64,000 nucleotides of DNA from Kitasatospora sp. NBC_01287 (GCF_026340565.1 NZ_JAPEPB010000001.1:4812501-4876500); one strand, 5' to 3'. Positions 37,265 through 45,742 are shown, counted from the stretch's first letter. Translations and numbers: made by a program. The notes: generated from the letters alone by a model not told the origin.

Positions 37265-40111
37265 ATGCCCGCGAGATCGCCACGGAACGGCAGTCCGACC
37301 CGCCCCCGCCCCTGCCCCCGGCCCCGGCCTCGCGGCGCTACCCGCCTGCGGCGGCCGGTGGCGGTGGCGGCCGCACTGGCCGTCGCGGTCACCATCGGCT
37401 GGCTGCCGGCCGTCTCACAGGCGCAGCAGTCGCCGGACGGATGGTCCCAGGACCAGCGCGCGGTGCTGCGTTCCGGCCTGGCGGTCGACCTCGACTTCGC
37501 CGCCGAGCCCGGGGTCACCGCGTGGCCCGCCGCCGGGACACTGGCCGACGGCGCCTCGACCCCCTTCACGGACGGGATCCGCCCCGGAGCGCCCGCCGAG
37601 ACCCTGCGGATCGACACCGACCGCCCGCAGCCGGACGGCAGCTGGCGCACCCTCGGCACCCTGCGGCTCAGCTTCTCCCGACCGGTGCGCGATCCCCGAC
37701 TGCACGTCAGCGGCCTGGCCGGGGCGGCGTACGGCCCGGGCGGCCGCACCAGCTCGGCCCTGCGGCTGAGCGTCACCGGCGGCACCCCGGGCGCCCCCGC
37801 GCTGACCGCCCGCTCGCCGTGGCGGGGCTGGACGGCGGCCGGTGGCGCGCTCGCCCCCGCCGGCGTCGACGGCTCCGCCGACGCGGCCCTCGATCCGGCC
37901 GGCACCCTCGAACTCGACGGCACCTTCGACACCGCGACGTTCCGGGTCGAGCGCCGCGACACCGCCGCCCCCGGCAGTGCCACCGCGTTGCCCGACCTGC
38001 TCCAGGCGTTCACCGTCACGCTGGACGAGACGCTGGGCAGCGCGCCGGTCGGCTACGGGAACGCCTCGCACGTGATCTCCGACCTCTTCCTCGGCAGTGA
38101 CGCCGCGGGCGCGGTGCCGACCGCCGGGCTCAGCCACCGCGGCGCCGGGCCCCAGCCGCCGCCGCAACTGCAGCCGGGCCGGGTCGAGCACACCACCAAC
38201 GACCCCACCGTGGTCTTCCCGCCCGATGCGGCGATCGGCGGCTACTACGACGTCACGGTGCCGGTGAACCCCGGCCAGAGCGCGGCGACGCTGGCCGGCT
38301 GGATCGACTTCGACCGCGACGGACGCTTCGACCCCACCGAGCGGGCCCAGGTGGACATCCCCGCCGGGGCGAGCAGCGCGACGCTGGAGTGGATCGTGCC
38401 GCCGAACGTCGCCGCCGGGGACACCTGGGCGCGGCTGCGGATCGCCCGCGACCCCGCCCAGGTGGTGGCCGCCGACGGGTTCGCGGACGCCGGCGAGGTG
38501 GAGGACCAGGCGATCCGGCTCGGCGTCGGCGCGGCCAAGCCGGAACTCACCAACCCCCTGGCGGGCGCGGAGGTCGGCGATCAGCGGCCGGAGTTCTCCG
38601 GCGACAGCGGCGTGCCGGGCGCGACGGTGGCAGTCGAGGAGGGTCAGGTGACGCTCTGCCGGGCGACGGTGCGGGGCGACGGCGGCTGGAGCTGCCGGCC
38701 CGACGCGGCGCTCGCCGACGGGGACCAGACGCTCCAGTTGGCCGAGACGACGAGCGGGGGCGCGGAGCTGGCCGGGGACCCGGTGCGGATCACGGTCAGC
38801 ACCACGCCGCCGGCGGCGCCGCTCTTCACGCTGCCCGCGTACACCAACGACCCCGGGCTGCTGCTGACCGGCACCGGCGGCGCCGGGAGCACGGTCTCGG
38901 TGGCGGAGGGCGACCCGAGCGGGGGCGGGGGTGGGAACGAGCTGTGCAGCACGGCCGTGCCGGCGGACCGCTCCTGGGCCTGCCTGCCGGTGGAGGAGCT
39001 CGCGGAGGGGCCGCACCTGCTGACGGCGACGGCGGTGGACGCGGCCGGCCACCACGCGGTCGGGCGGCCGACCGCGCTGGTGGTGGACACGGTGCCGCCC
39101 GCGAAGCCGGTGCTCACCGCGCCCGGTCCGGGCGAGGAACTGCACGTGGTGCGCCCTGGCCTGGCGGGCCGGGGCGAGCCCGGGGCCACCATCACGGTGC
39201 TGGCCGGCGGGGACGGGGCGCTGTGCGCGGCGGTCGCGGCGGTGGACGGCAGCTGGCGGTGCAACGCGCTGCGGGATCTGGGGGTGGGGGAGCAACTGCT
39301 CACCCCGACGGCGACCGACCGGGCCGGCAACGCGACGGCGGGGGACCCGGTGCGGGTGCGGGTGGCGGCGGCGAGCGCGAGTGTGGGCGTGAGTCCTACG
39401 CCGAGCGCGAGTGTGGGCGTGAGTCCTACGCCGAGCGCGAGTGTGGGCGTGAGTCCTACGCCGAGCGCGAGTGTGGGCGTGAGCCCTACGCCGAGCGCGA
39501 GTGTGAGCGTGAGCCCTACGCCGAGCGCGAGTGTGGGCGTGAGTCCTACGCCGAGCGCGAGTGTGGGCGTGAGCCCTACGCCGAGCGCGAGTGTGAGCGT
39601 GAGCCCTACGCCGAGCGCGAGTGTGGGCGTGAGTCCTACGCCGAGCGCGAGTGTGGGCGTGAGTCCTACGCCGAGCGCGAGTGTGGGCGTGAGTCCTACG
39701 CCGAGCGCGAGTGTGGGCGTGAGTCCCACCTCCGGTGCGAGTCCCACTCCCACCCGAACCGCGAGCCCTGCCTCCGGCGCGAGTCCGAGCGTGAGTCCCA
39801 CGCCTGGCGCGAGTCCGAGCCCGAGCGCGAGCCCGAGTCCCAGCCCCACCCCCACTCCCAGCCCCACCTTCTCCGCCGCGTCCAGCTCGAACGGCGGTAC
39901 CGCCTCGTCCCAGAAGTCGGTCATGCCGACTTCTCCCGCCGCTTCCCCGCAGCCCCTGGGCCCGCCGCCGGTCGCGGACAGCGCCTCGGTGCGGCGGGTC
40001 AGGTTCGGGGGGTGGCGGGCGGTGAGTTGCGGGGTGCTGCTGATCCTGGCGGGCACCGCCCTGATCACCCGGCGGCTGCTCGCCCGGGGCCCGGGCAGCC
40101 GGCGGAGGTGA
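37265..40111 (+). CDS. Large surface protein: GEVED domain, Ig-like repeats, repeat stalk, C-terminal TM
   Basis: A 948-residue exported protein. A basic N-region of about 30 residues precedes the signal helix (VAVAAALAVAVTIGWLPAV). Residues about 50-280 form a beta-rich domain. Residues about 310-415 are a GEVED domain (GWIDFDRDGRFDPTERAQVD ... GEVEDQAIRLGV). Three bacterial Ig-like modules follow (each beginning near P.LT.P..G, with paired Cys), then a 10-residue repeat stalk ASVGVSPTPS x12 and a Pro/Ser tail. The C-terminus is a TM helix (VSCGVLLILAGTALITRRLL) with a basic tail but no LPxTG-like motif. This suggests an adhesin-like membrane-anchored protein. The start has AGGAGGG seven bases upstream. 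Confidence 0.8.
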   Translation: MPARSPRNGSPTRPRPCPRPRPRGATRLRRPVAVAAALAVAVTIGWLPAVSQAQQSPDGWSQDQRAVLRSGLAVDLDFAAEPGVTAWPAAGTLADGASTPFTDGIRPGAPAETLRIDTDRPQPDGSWRTLGTLRLSFSRPVRDPRLHVSGLAGAAYGPGGRTSSALRLSVTGGTPGAPALTARSPWRGWTAAGGALAPAGVDGSADAALDPAGTLELDGTFDTATFRVERRDTAAPGSATALPDLLQAFTVTLDETLGSAPVGYGNASHVISDLFLGSDAAGAVPTAGLSHRGAGPQPPPQLQPGRVEHTTNDPTVVFPPDAAIGGYYDVTVPVNPGQSAATLAGWIDFDRDGRFDPTERAQVDIPAGASSATLEWIVPPNVAAGDTWARLRIARDPAQVVAADGFADAGEVEDQAIRLGVGAAKPELTNPLAGAEVGDQRPEFSGDSGVPGATVAVEEGQVTLCRATVRGDGGWSCRPDAALADGDQTLQLAETTSGGAELAGDPVRITVSTTPPAAPLFTLPAYTNDPGLLLTGTGGAGSTVSVAEGDPSGGGGGNELCSTAVPADRSWACLPVEELAEGPHLLTATAVDAAGHHAVGRPTALVVDTVPPAKPVLTAPGPGEELHVVRPGLAGRGEPGATITVLAGGDGALCAAVAAVDGSWRCNALRDLGVGEQLLTPTATDRAGNATAGDPVRVRVAAASASVGVSPTPSASVGVSPTPSASVGVSPTPSASVGVSPTPSASVSVSPTPSASVGVSPTPSASVGVSPTPSASVSVSPTPSASVGVSPTPSASVGVSPTPSASVGVSPTPSASVGVSPTSGASPTPTRTASPASGASPSVSPTPGASPSPSASPSPSPTPTPSPTFSAASSSNGGTASSQKSVMPTSPAASPQPLGPPPVADSASVRRVRFGGWRAVSCGVLLILAGTALITRRLLARGPGSRRR
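39381..39740 (+). repeat. 30-base tandem repeat (12 units) with a 90-base higher-order unit
   Basis: Twelve head-to-tail 30-base units start at 39381, 39411, 39441 and so on to 39711, coding for SVGVSPTPSA. Units vary at only two or three sites (GGC/AGC, AGT/AGC). Units 3-5 (39441-39530) and 6-8 (39531-39620) are identical triplets, showing a recent 90-base duplication. Confidence 0.95.
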
Positions 40112-40200
40112 CCACGACACACTGTCAGCCAAATGTCGCATTTGCTGGGTTATGTACTTAATCTGACTGCGCGTAATACATCGACTCGGAGGATCCCCAT
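40112..40200 (+). promoter_or_regulatory. AT-rich promoter region of the SPFH/NlpC operon
   Basis: A short strongly AT-rich stretch in very GC-rich DNA contains the inverted repeat CAAATG-TCG-CATTTG (40130-40144), followed by TTATGTACTTAATC and GTAATACATCG, with GGAGG before the ATG. A regulator site plus promoter is likely. Confidence 0.5.
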
Positions 40201-41379
40201 ATGGATGGCCCCCGCGACCTCGCCCATCGCACCCTTGCCGGGGCGACCCCGCTCCCGAAGAGGCCGGCGGCTGCCGCCGAGACTCAGCCGCTCCCGCTGC
40301 CGGCCCCGGCGGCCGCGCCCCGTCCGCAGCTTGTGGACACGCGGGCGGTGGTGGCCGCCCGCCGCCCGCCGAAGGTGGTTCCGGAGCTGCGTGAGCGGGG
40401 GGCGTTCGCGCTTCCCGGGTGGCTCGCGCTCTTCGCGCTGCTGCTCGCGGCGGCCTCGGTGGCCCTGGTGCTGGCCCGGGTCGGAGCGGTGCCGAGGCTG
40501 GCCCATCCGCTCCCCGATCTGCGCGGTGCCGCGGCCCGGGCGGCGGGTGGTCCGGTGGTCACCGGCTGGGCGCTGCTCGCGGCGGGTATCGGCTGTGCGG
40601 TCGGCCTGCTCCTGCTGGCGGGGCTGCTCGCGAACGCGGGTGGTGAGACCCGGGTGCTCAGCCGCTGGGGCCGCTACCGGGGGACGGTGCGCCGGACCGG
40701 GCTGCTCTGGGTCAACCCGCTGCTGCGTCGCCGCCGGGTGGACATCAGGCTGCGGCACTGGCGCAGCGATCCGGTGCAGGTCATCGACCGGAGCGGGACG
40801 CCCATCGTGGTCCGGCTGCTGGTGGTGTGGCGGATCAAGGACACGGCCCGCGCGGTCTTCGCGGTCGGGGACCACGAGGACTACCTGCGCGAGCAGATCC
40901 ACGCGGTGCTCACCCGGGTCGCCAGCACCCTGCCCTGTGACAGCAACGCGGCGCCCGGCCCCGCGTTGCGCGACGGTCAGTGGTTCGCCGACGAGCTGAC
41001 CCGGGGGGTGGCCGCCGAAGCGGCGCCGGCCGGTCTGGAGGTGTTCTCGGTGCAGCCGCTGGCCCTGGACTACGCGCCCGAGGTGGCCGACTCGATGCGC
41101 CGCCGGCGGCTGGCCGAGCTGGACGCGGGGCTGCGCACCGTGCTGGTGGACGACGCGGTGGAGGCGGCGGCGCTGGCGGTCCGCCGGCTGGAGCGGGCGA
41201 CCGCCCATGAACTGGACAGGGCGGCCCGCAGCGCGCTGATGGAGCAACTGCTGGTCGCCTTCGTCGCGCCCGCCGGGGTGCCGAGCGCGCTGCCGGGCAC
41301 CGTCCCGGCGCCGGCCGCCGGCCGCACCGCCGGGGCCACCGGGCAGAGCGCCAGGAAGAAGGAAGGGAATCGAGCATGA
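40201..41379 (+). CDS. SPFH/band-7 domain membrane protein
   Basis: A 392-residue protein: a cytoplasmic Pro/Ala-rich tail (1-60), two transmembrane helices (about 71-93 and 119-144), then an SPFH (stomatin/prohibitin/flotillin) domain (about 148-340). The domain opens RVLSRWGRYRGTVRRTGLLW, followed by VNPLL, and contains PVQVIDRSGTPIVVRLLVVW and DYLREQIHAVL. SPFH proteins form oligomeric scaffolds that organise membrane patches or proteases. GGAGG lies upstream of the ATG. Its stop overlaps the start of the NlpC/P60 gene by four bases (ATGA), so the two are translated together and probably work together in cell-wall remodelling. Confidence 0.85.
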   Translation: MDGPRDLAHRTLAGATPLPKRPAAAAETQPLPLPAPAAAPRPQLVDTRAVVAARRPPKVVPELRERGAFALPGWLALFALLLAAASVALVLARVGAVPRLAHPLPDLRGAAARAAGGPVVTGWALLAAGIGCAVGLLLLAGLLANAGGETRVLSRWGRYRGTVRRTGLLWVNPLLRRRRVDIRLRHWRSDPVQVIDRSGTPIVVRLLVVWRIKDTARAVFAVGDHEDYLREQIHAVLTRVASTLPCDSNAAPGPALRDGQWFADELTRGVAAEAAPAGLEVFSVQPLALDYAPEVADSMRRRRLAELDAGLRTVLVDDAVEAAALAVRRLERATAHELDRAARSALMEQLLVAFVAPAGVPSALPGTVPAPAAGRTAGATGQSARKKEGNRA

Positions 41380-42458
41380 GGATAGCCACCGGTCCCGCCC
41401 TGATCGGCTTCGAGGAGCGGAGCGGCGAGCTGCCGGCGCCGCAGGTGTGCGGGTGCCCGCACTGCGTGGCGCGGACGGCGTCACTGGCCGGGCTCGCTCG
41501 GCGGCGCGCGCGAATACCGCGTGTGGGCCGTTCCCTGCGGGGGGCCTGCCTGGCCACCACCGTGCTCGCGGGCGCCGGCGTGGTCGGCCTCGGCTTCGGT
41601 GCCGGAACGGCCGCCGCCGACCCGGTCCCGAGCGGACTGGGGTGGGACGGGTCGAGGTACTGGTTCCAGAACGCGGCGGGCGAGTGGCGGTACACCAGCC
41701 ATTACGACGTGTACGTGAGCCGGACGAGCCAGTCCGCTCAGTCCGCTCAGTCCGCTCAGCCCGTCCAGTCCGCTCAGCCGGTGGACGGCGGTGGCGACGG
41801 GATGCGGCAGGGCTGGGACGGGTCGAGGTACTGGTTCCAGAACGCGGCGGGCGAGTGGCGGTACACCAGTCACTACGACGTGTACGTGAGCCGGACGAGC
41901 CAGCCCGCTCAGCCCGCTCAGCCCGCTCAGCCGGTGGACGGCGGTGGCGAGGGGATGCGGCAGGGCTGGGACGGGTCCAAGTACTGGTTCCAGAACGACA
42001 GTGGTGAGTGGCGTTACACCACGCACTACGACGTCTACCTCAGCCGCACCGGCTCCGGTGCCGCCGCCACCGGCACGGCCGGCACCGCGAGCTCCTCCGC
42101 CACCGAGTCGGCCATCGCCTACGCCCTCGCCCAACTCGGCAAGCCCTACGTCTGGGGCGGTGACGGACCGTCCGGCTACGACTGCTCGGGCCTGGTGCAG
42201 CAGGCGTACCGCCGGGGCGGGATAGACCTGCCCCGGGTGGCCGACGACCAGTACGCGGCGACCACGCCGATCAGCGCCGGTCAGCTGCGCCGCGGCGACC
42301 TGATGTTCTGGTCGGACAGCGACCGCGCCTCCGGCATCCACCACGTGGCCATCTACCTGGGTGGCAACCAGTACGTCGAGGCCCCGCGCCCAGGGCGGAA
42401 CGTGCGGATCGCGACGCTGAATGCCGGCTATTTCCCGAGCTACCTCGGCCGGCCGTAA
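41376..42458 (+). CDS. NlpC/P60 peptidoglycan hydrolase with three novel-looking W..YWFQN repeats
   Basis: A 360-residue exported hydrolase. A 50-residue cytoplasmic-looking lead with a CGCPHC motif precedes a signal helix (about 55-80). Three near-identical modules follow (starting about 90, 147 and 199): WDGSRYWFQNAAGEWRYTSH, then YDVYVSRTS. They are joined by SAQSAQ/PAQPAQ linkers. The C-terminal domain (about 245-360) is NlpC/P60: catalytic Cys in GYDCSGLVQ (270) and His in IHHVAIYLGG (about 323). It would cut peptide stems of peptidoglycan. The aromatic modules are candidate wall-binding units. It is translationally coupled to the SPFH gene and ends before a strong bidirectional terminator. 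Confidence 0.88.
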   Translation: MRIATGPALIGFEERSGELPAPQVCGCPHCVARTASLAGLARRRARIPRVGRSLRGACLATTVLAGAGVVGLGFGAGTAAADPVPSGLGWDGSRYWFQNAAGEWRYTSHYDVYVSRTSQSAQSAQSAQPVQSAQPVDGGGDGMRQGWDGSRYWFQNAAGEWRYTSHYDVYVSRTSQPAQPAQPAQPVDGGGEGMRQGWDGSKYWFQNDSGEWRYTTHYDVYLSRTGSGAAATGTAGTASSSATESAIAYALAQLGKPYVWGGDGPSGYDCSGLVQQAYRRGGIDLPRVADDQYAATTPISAGQLRRGDLMFWSDSDRASGIHHVAIYLGGNQYVEAPRPGRNVRIATLNAGYFPSYLGRP

Positions 42459-42487
42459 CGGGTCGCGGCGAGAGCTCGGCGCGGTGC

Positions 42488-42530
42488 GCGACCGGCCCCT
42501 GTCCACAGCCTGTGGACAGGGGCCGGTCGC
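42488..42530. terminator. Strong bidirectional terminator
   Basis: A perfect 20-base stem (GCGACCGGCCCCTGTCCACA, 42488-42507, and complement 42511-42530) with a three-base loop lies between the convergent NlpC/P60 and aldo/keto reductase genes. Confidence 0.92.
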
Positions 42531-42534
42531 CGTG

Positions 42535-43494
42535 TCACGCGGAGGCGGTGTCCAGCAGGGCCAGCTCCTCCGGGGTGAGCCGCAGGGTGGTGGCGGCCAG
42601 TAGCGGGGCGAGCTGCTCGACGGTGCGGGCGCTGGCGATGGGGGCGGCGACCGTCGGCTGGGCGGTCAGCCAGGCCAGCGCCACCGAGGCGGGCTCGACC
42701 TGGTGGGCGGCGGCGACGGTGTCCAGCGCGGCGAGCACCCGCGGGCCGCGCGGGTCGGCCAGGTAGCGGCGCGCGCCCTCGGCGCGGGCGCTCTCCACGC
42801 TCGGGCCGTCCGTACGGTACTTGCCGGTCAGGAAGCCGGCCGCGAGCGCGAAGTAGGGGACGGCGGCGAGGCCGTGCGCGGCCACCGTGTCGGCCAGTTC
42901 GCCCTCGTAGGTGGCGCGGGAGACCAGGTTGTAGTGCGGCTGCAGGGCTATGTACTTGGCCGTGCCCTCCCGGTCGGAGAAGTCGAGCGACTCGGCCAGC
43001 CGCTCGGCGCTGATGTTGGAGGCGGCGATCTCGCGGACCTTGCCCTCCTTCACCAGGCCGTTCAGCGCGCCGATGATCTCGGCCACCGGGACCTCGGGGT
43101 CGTCGAAGTGGGTGTAGAGCAGGTCGATCATCTCGATGCCGAGCCGGCGCAGCGAGGCCTCGGTGGCTGTGCGGATGTTCGCCGCACCCAGGCCCTTGGC
43201 CTGCGGGTGCTGGCCGATCTTGGTGGCCACCACGATCCGGTCGCGGTTGCCGCGGGTGCGCAGCCAGTTGCCCAGGACGGTCTCCGACTCACCGCCCTGG
43301 TTGCCGGGGGCCCAGGACGAGTAGACGTCGGCGGTGTCGACGAAGTTGCCGCCGGCCGCCGCGTAGGCGTCCAGCACGGCGAAGGACTGCGCCTCGTCGG
43401 CGGTCCAGCCGAAGACGTTGCCGCCGAGCGAGAACGGGAAGACGGACAGCTCGGAGGGGCCGAGCGGGACGGCGGGGGCAAGGGTGTCGGTCAT
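42535..43494 (-). CDS. Aldo/keto reductase
   Basis: A 319-residue TIM-barrel NADPH-dependent oxidoreductase. The catalytic tetrad is visible: Asp in GNFVDTADVYSSWA with the Tyr four residues on, Lys in IVVATKIGQH, and His in DLLYTHFDDP. The NADPH phosphate-binding stretch near the end is APIASARTVEQLAPLL. It belongs to the YajO/Gfo-like 'AKR11/12' group by the SDREGTAKYIALQPHYNLVS strand. The substrate is unknown. The start ATG 43494 begins the homologous region; the ORF extends upstream through a VSARPG repeat without a ribosome site. Confidence 0.9.
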   Translation of the reverse strand: MTDTLAPAVPLGPSELSVFPFSLGGNVFGWTADEAQSFAVLDAYAAAGGNFVDTADVYSSWAPGNQGGESETVLGNWLRTRGNRDRIVVATKIGQHPQAKGLGAANIRTATEASLRRLGIEMIDLLYTHFDDPEVPVAEIIGALNGLVKEGKVREIAASNISAERLAESLDFSDREGTAKYIALQPHYNLVSRATYEGELADTVAAHGLAAVPYFALAAGFLTGKYRTDGPSVESARAEGARRYLADPRGPRVLAALDTVAAAHQVEPASVALAWLTAQPTVAAPIASARTVEQLAPLLAATTLRLTPEELALLDTASA

Positions 43495-43619
43495 GCTGCT
43501 GAACAACCCGCGCCGTGCGGCGGTCATTCCGGGGCGGGCGCTCACTCCGGGTCGGGCGCTCACTCCGGGGAGGGGTCGGACTGTCCCGGGCGGGCCAGGA
43601 TTGGTTAGAGTCCCATGCC

Positions 43620-43817
43620 ATGGCTGAGAACTATGAAGACCCCGCCGGCAGCACCCAGATGTTCCGGGCCTTTGTGGAGACGCCGGCGGCCCAGGCCCCG
43701 AGCAATGTCTCCGTGCACCGCAGTGGCGGCGGCAACAGCCGCACCGGCCTGATCGCGGCCGGTGCGGTCGTCGCGCTGCTCGTCGTCGTGGCGGTGGTCT
43801 GGCTCGCCGTCAAGTAG
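43620..43817 (+). CDS. 65-residue single-pass membrane protein
   Basis: A small protein with about 40 hydrophilic residues (MAENYEDPAGSTQMFRAFVE ... VHRSGGGNSR) and one transmembrane helix at the end (GLIAAGAVVALLVVVAVVWL). It resembles small conserved actinobacterial envelope proteins of unknown role. The ATG at 43620 is close behind a TTAGAGT box (about 43605), so the transcript may start within a few bases of it. Three imperfect 15-base direct repeats follow its stop codon. Confidence 0.65.
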   Translation: MAENYEDPAGSTQMFRAFVETPAAQAPSNVSVHRSGGGNSRTGLIAAGAVVALLVVVAVVWLAVK

Positions 43818-43819
43818 TA

Positions 43820-43864
43820 CCTGGTCGGCCGGTATCTGGTCAGCCGATACCCGGTCGGCGCTGG
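43820..43864. repeat. Three imperfect 15-base direct repeats
   Basis: ACCTGGTCGGCCGGT, ATCTGGTCAGCCGAT and ACCCGGTCGGCGCTG follow one another between a small membrane protein gene and the convergent GH114 gene. GGTATC/GATACC arms at 43831 and 43846 could also form a hairpin. Confidence 0.6.
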
Positions 43865-43886
43865 TCCAGGCGGGCGCGGGCGGTGC

Positions 43887-44945
43887 TCAGCACGGCTCGC
43901 GCCACGCGTCCAGGTTGAGGTGCTTCTCCATCGAGCTGAGCTGGAGCTGCTTGGACTGCGCGCAGTACTGGCTGTTCGGCACGTTGTACTCGACGTGCAG
44001 CACCGCCTTGCCCTGCTTGATGAAGGGCGTCAACCCGTCGCACTCCTGGAACTCCGCGCACTGCTCGTCGACGGAGAAGTCGAAGTAGTCGACCAGCTGC
44101 GGGACCTGGTCCACGTCGTTCTTGAGTGCGACGGCCAGGCCGCGCTGATGGGCCAGTTGGGCGATCATCTTGTTGTAGGCGAGCTGGTCGTCGGCGGTGA
44201 CCGGGAAGCCGGAGTTGTTGGAGTAGGCCTCCAGCAGGTCGGGTTCGACCGCGTCGAAGCCCTTCTCCTTGCACATGTCGAAGCGCTTGGCCAGCAGTGG
44301 CTGCAGCACGCTGATCTGCCGGATGTCGAACCACTTCTCGCCCTTCCAGCCGTCGCTGGAGCCGAGCACGGAGCTGGGGAAGGACGAGGCGTCGGGGCGG
44401 AAGCTCTCCCAGGCACCGACGTTGATGTAGCAGATCACCTTGCGGCCCTTGGCGTGCAACGAGGCGACCACCGAGGCGTCGTTCTCGAAGCCGTCGATGT
44501 CGTAGACCGGCGCGTCCACGGACTGGTCGACGGTGCCGCTGAGTTGCCACTGCCAGCTGGTGCCGGGGGCGGGGTGCCACAGGGCCTGGCCCGGGCCGCC
44601 CGGCGAGGCGGGCCCGGTGGCCGGCGCGGACGCGGGGTTCGACGCAGGTGCCGGTGAGGCCGACCCCGACGGCGCGGGCGGCGCGGACGGCGAGTGGGTA
44701 CCGGCGCCCGGGGCGGAGGCGCTCGGGGCCGCGCTGGGTGAGCTGCTCGGCGACCCGGCGTCCGACGGGCCGGCGGAGGGACTCGGCTGCGCGGTGGGCG
44801 AGTTCGGCGCGCTGGTGGCCGGCGCAGGCGCGGGCGACTGCGAGTCGTCATCGCCTCCGCCGCTGGAGCAGGCGCTCGCGAACAGGCCGGTGGTCAGGGT
44901 CAGGGCCGCCAGCAGGGCAGCGGTACGACGGGTCACTGCGGGCAC
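43887..44945 (-). CDS. GH114-type endo-alpha-1,4-polygalactosaminidase lipoprotein
   Basis: A 352-residue lipoprotein. A signal peptide with lipobox (TTGLFASACSSGGG, Cys at 26) is followed by a Ser/Pro/Ala-rich linker to about 115 and a GH114 catalytic domain. The domain shows WQWQLSGTVDQSVDAPVYDI, then DGFENDASVVASLHAKGRKVICYINVG-type strands, WESFRPD, GFDAVEPDLLEAY and LKNDVDQVPQLVDYFDF, with acidic residues at strand ends. GH114 enzymes cleave alpha-1,4-galactosamine polymers and are related to the hydrolase domain of PelA. It is the last gene of the polysaccharide operon, overlapping the previous gene by 13 bases, and probably trims or releases the product at the cell surface. Confidence 0.88.
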   Translation of the reverse strand: MPAVTRRTAALLAALTLTTGLFASACSSGGGDDDSQSPAPAPATSAPNSPTAQPSPSAGPSDAGSPSSSPSAAPSASAPGAGTHSPSAPPAPSGSASPAPASNPASAPATGPASPGGPGQALWHPAPGTSWQWQLSGTVDQSVDAPVYDIDGFENDASVVASLHAKGRKVICYINVGAWESFRPDASSFPSSVLGSSDGWKGEKWFDIRQISVLQPLLAKRFDMCKEKGFDAVEPDLLEAYSNNSGFPVTADDQLAYNKMIAQLAHQRGLAVALKNDVDQVPQLVDYFDFSVDEQCAEFQECDGLTPFIKQGKAVLHVEYNVPNSQYCAQSKQLQLSSMEKHLNLDAWREPC

Positions 44946-45742
44946 TCCAGGTGCGTCGGCTTCGATGGTGGAGTGGCGGGGTTTCCCGTGGCGGCGGGTG
45001 GCGGCACCACCAGCGCGAGCTGTGCCGGTGGTGTCTGTGGTGCGGGTGGTGCGGGTGGTGCGTCGGCGGTGCCGAGGCCGTAGGGCAGCTCGCTCCAGGG
45101 GTTGGTGCCCGACCCGGGGACCGCGCAGCCCACGCCGGCCCGGCGGGAGGCGAGCAGCGCGCCCGCCGCCTCGGCCCGCTCGGCCGGGACCCCGTAGACC
45201 AGGTGGCAGAACCGCTCGGCCGGGTGGTGACCCGTCCAGAGCGGCAGCACCAGGGCATCGTACTCGCTCCAGCTGCCCTCGAAGGTCACCAGGACGTCAC
45301 CCAACTCGTGCCCGGCGAAGGATGGTTCGGGGTGCACGCCGTGGCCGAGCACGACCAGCTCGCAGCCGGCCGCGCGGGCCGCGGTGGTCAGCCGGCGATA
45401 GTGCGCCAGCGCGGCCTGGTGGGCCGCGGCCTGGTCGAAGTACACCCCCGTGGTGCCGTACCACTGGCGGTGGTTCAGCACCTCGGCGACGACCTCGGCG
45501 TGCGGGCGGCGGCCGTAGCCGGTGTCCACGTAGCCCAGCAGCGGGATGCCGGCCCCGGCGAGCTCGGCGGCGGCCTGGACGAAGGCCTGGTCGGGCTCGG
45601 GGCCCGGGCCGTTGGCGACGTTGAGCACCACGGCCCGGACCCGCTCGGGGCCGGCGGCCGCGACCGCCTGCCAGGCCGCCGGGTCCACCGCGGGGTGGAC
45701 GTACAGCGGCACCAGCAGGCGGGCCGCGGAAGTGCTGTTCAT
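44933..45742 (-). CDS. Spherulation-specific family 4 (spherulin-4-like) protein
   Basis: A 269-residue TIM-barrel-like protein. The family pattern is LLVPLYVHPAVDPAAWQAVA, then VLNVANGPGPEPDQAF, GIPLLGYVDTGYGRRPHAEV and GVYFDQAA. The spherulin-4 family was named from a slime-mould protein and is distantly related to GH114/GH135 glycosidases acting on galactosaminogalactan, so an alpha-galactosaminidase role is plausible. No signal peptide is visible; it is probably cytoplasmic or exported by another route. The C-terminal 50 residues are Pro-rich. Its start overlaps the stop of the epimerase gene (ATGA), so translation is coupled. Confidence 0.82.
   Translation of the reverse strand: MNSTSAARLLVPLYVHPAVDPAAWQAVAAAGPERVRAVVLNVANGPGPEPDQAFVQAAAELAGAGIPLLGYVDTGYGRRPHAEVVAEVLNHRQWYGTTGVYFDQAAAHQAALAHYRRLTTAARAAGCELVVLGHGVHPEPSFAGHELGDVLVTFEGSWSEYDALVLPLWTGHHPAERFCHLVYGVPAERAEAAGALLASRRAGVGCAVPGSGTNPWSELPYGLGTADAPPAPPAPQTPPAQLALVVPPPAATGNPATPPSKPTHLECPQ

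Noticed and set aside
39381-39740. Could the regular 30-base repeat be a CRISPR array?
   Set aside because: The units are directly adjacent with no unique spacers and stay in frame with the surface protein. It is a coding tandem repeat.
37415-40141. Minus-strand 908-codon frame over the GEVED surface protein
   Set aside because: Dominated by THAHTRARR repeats that are the reverse complement of the 30-base stalk repeat. The plus strand has signal peptide, domains and ribosome site.
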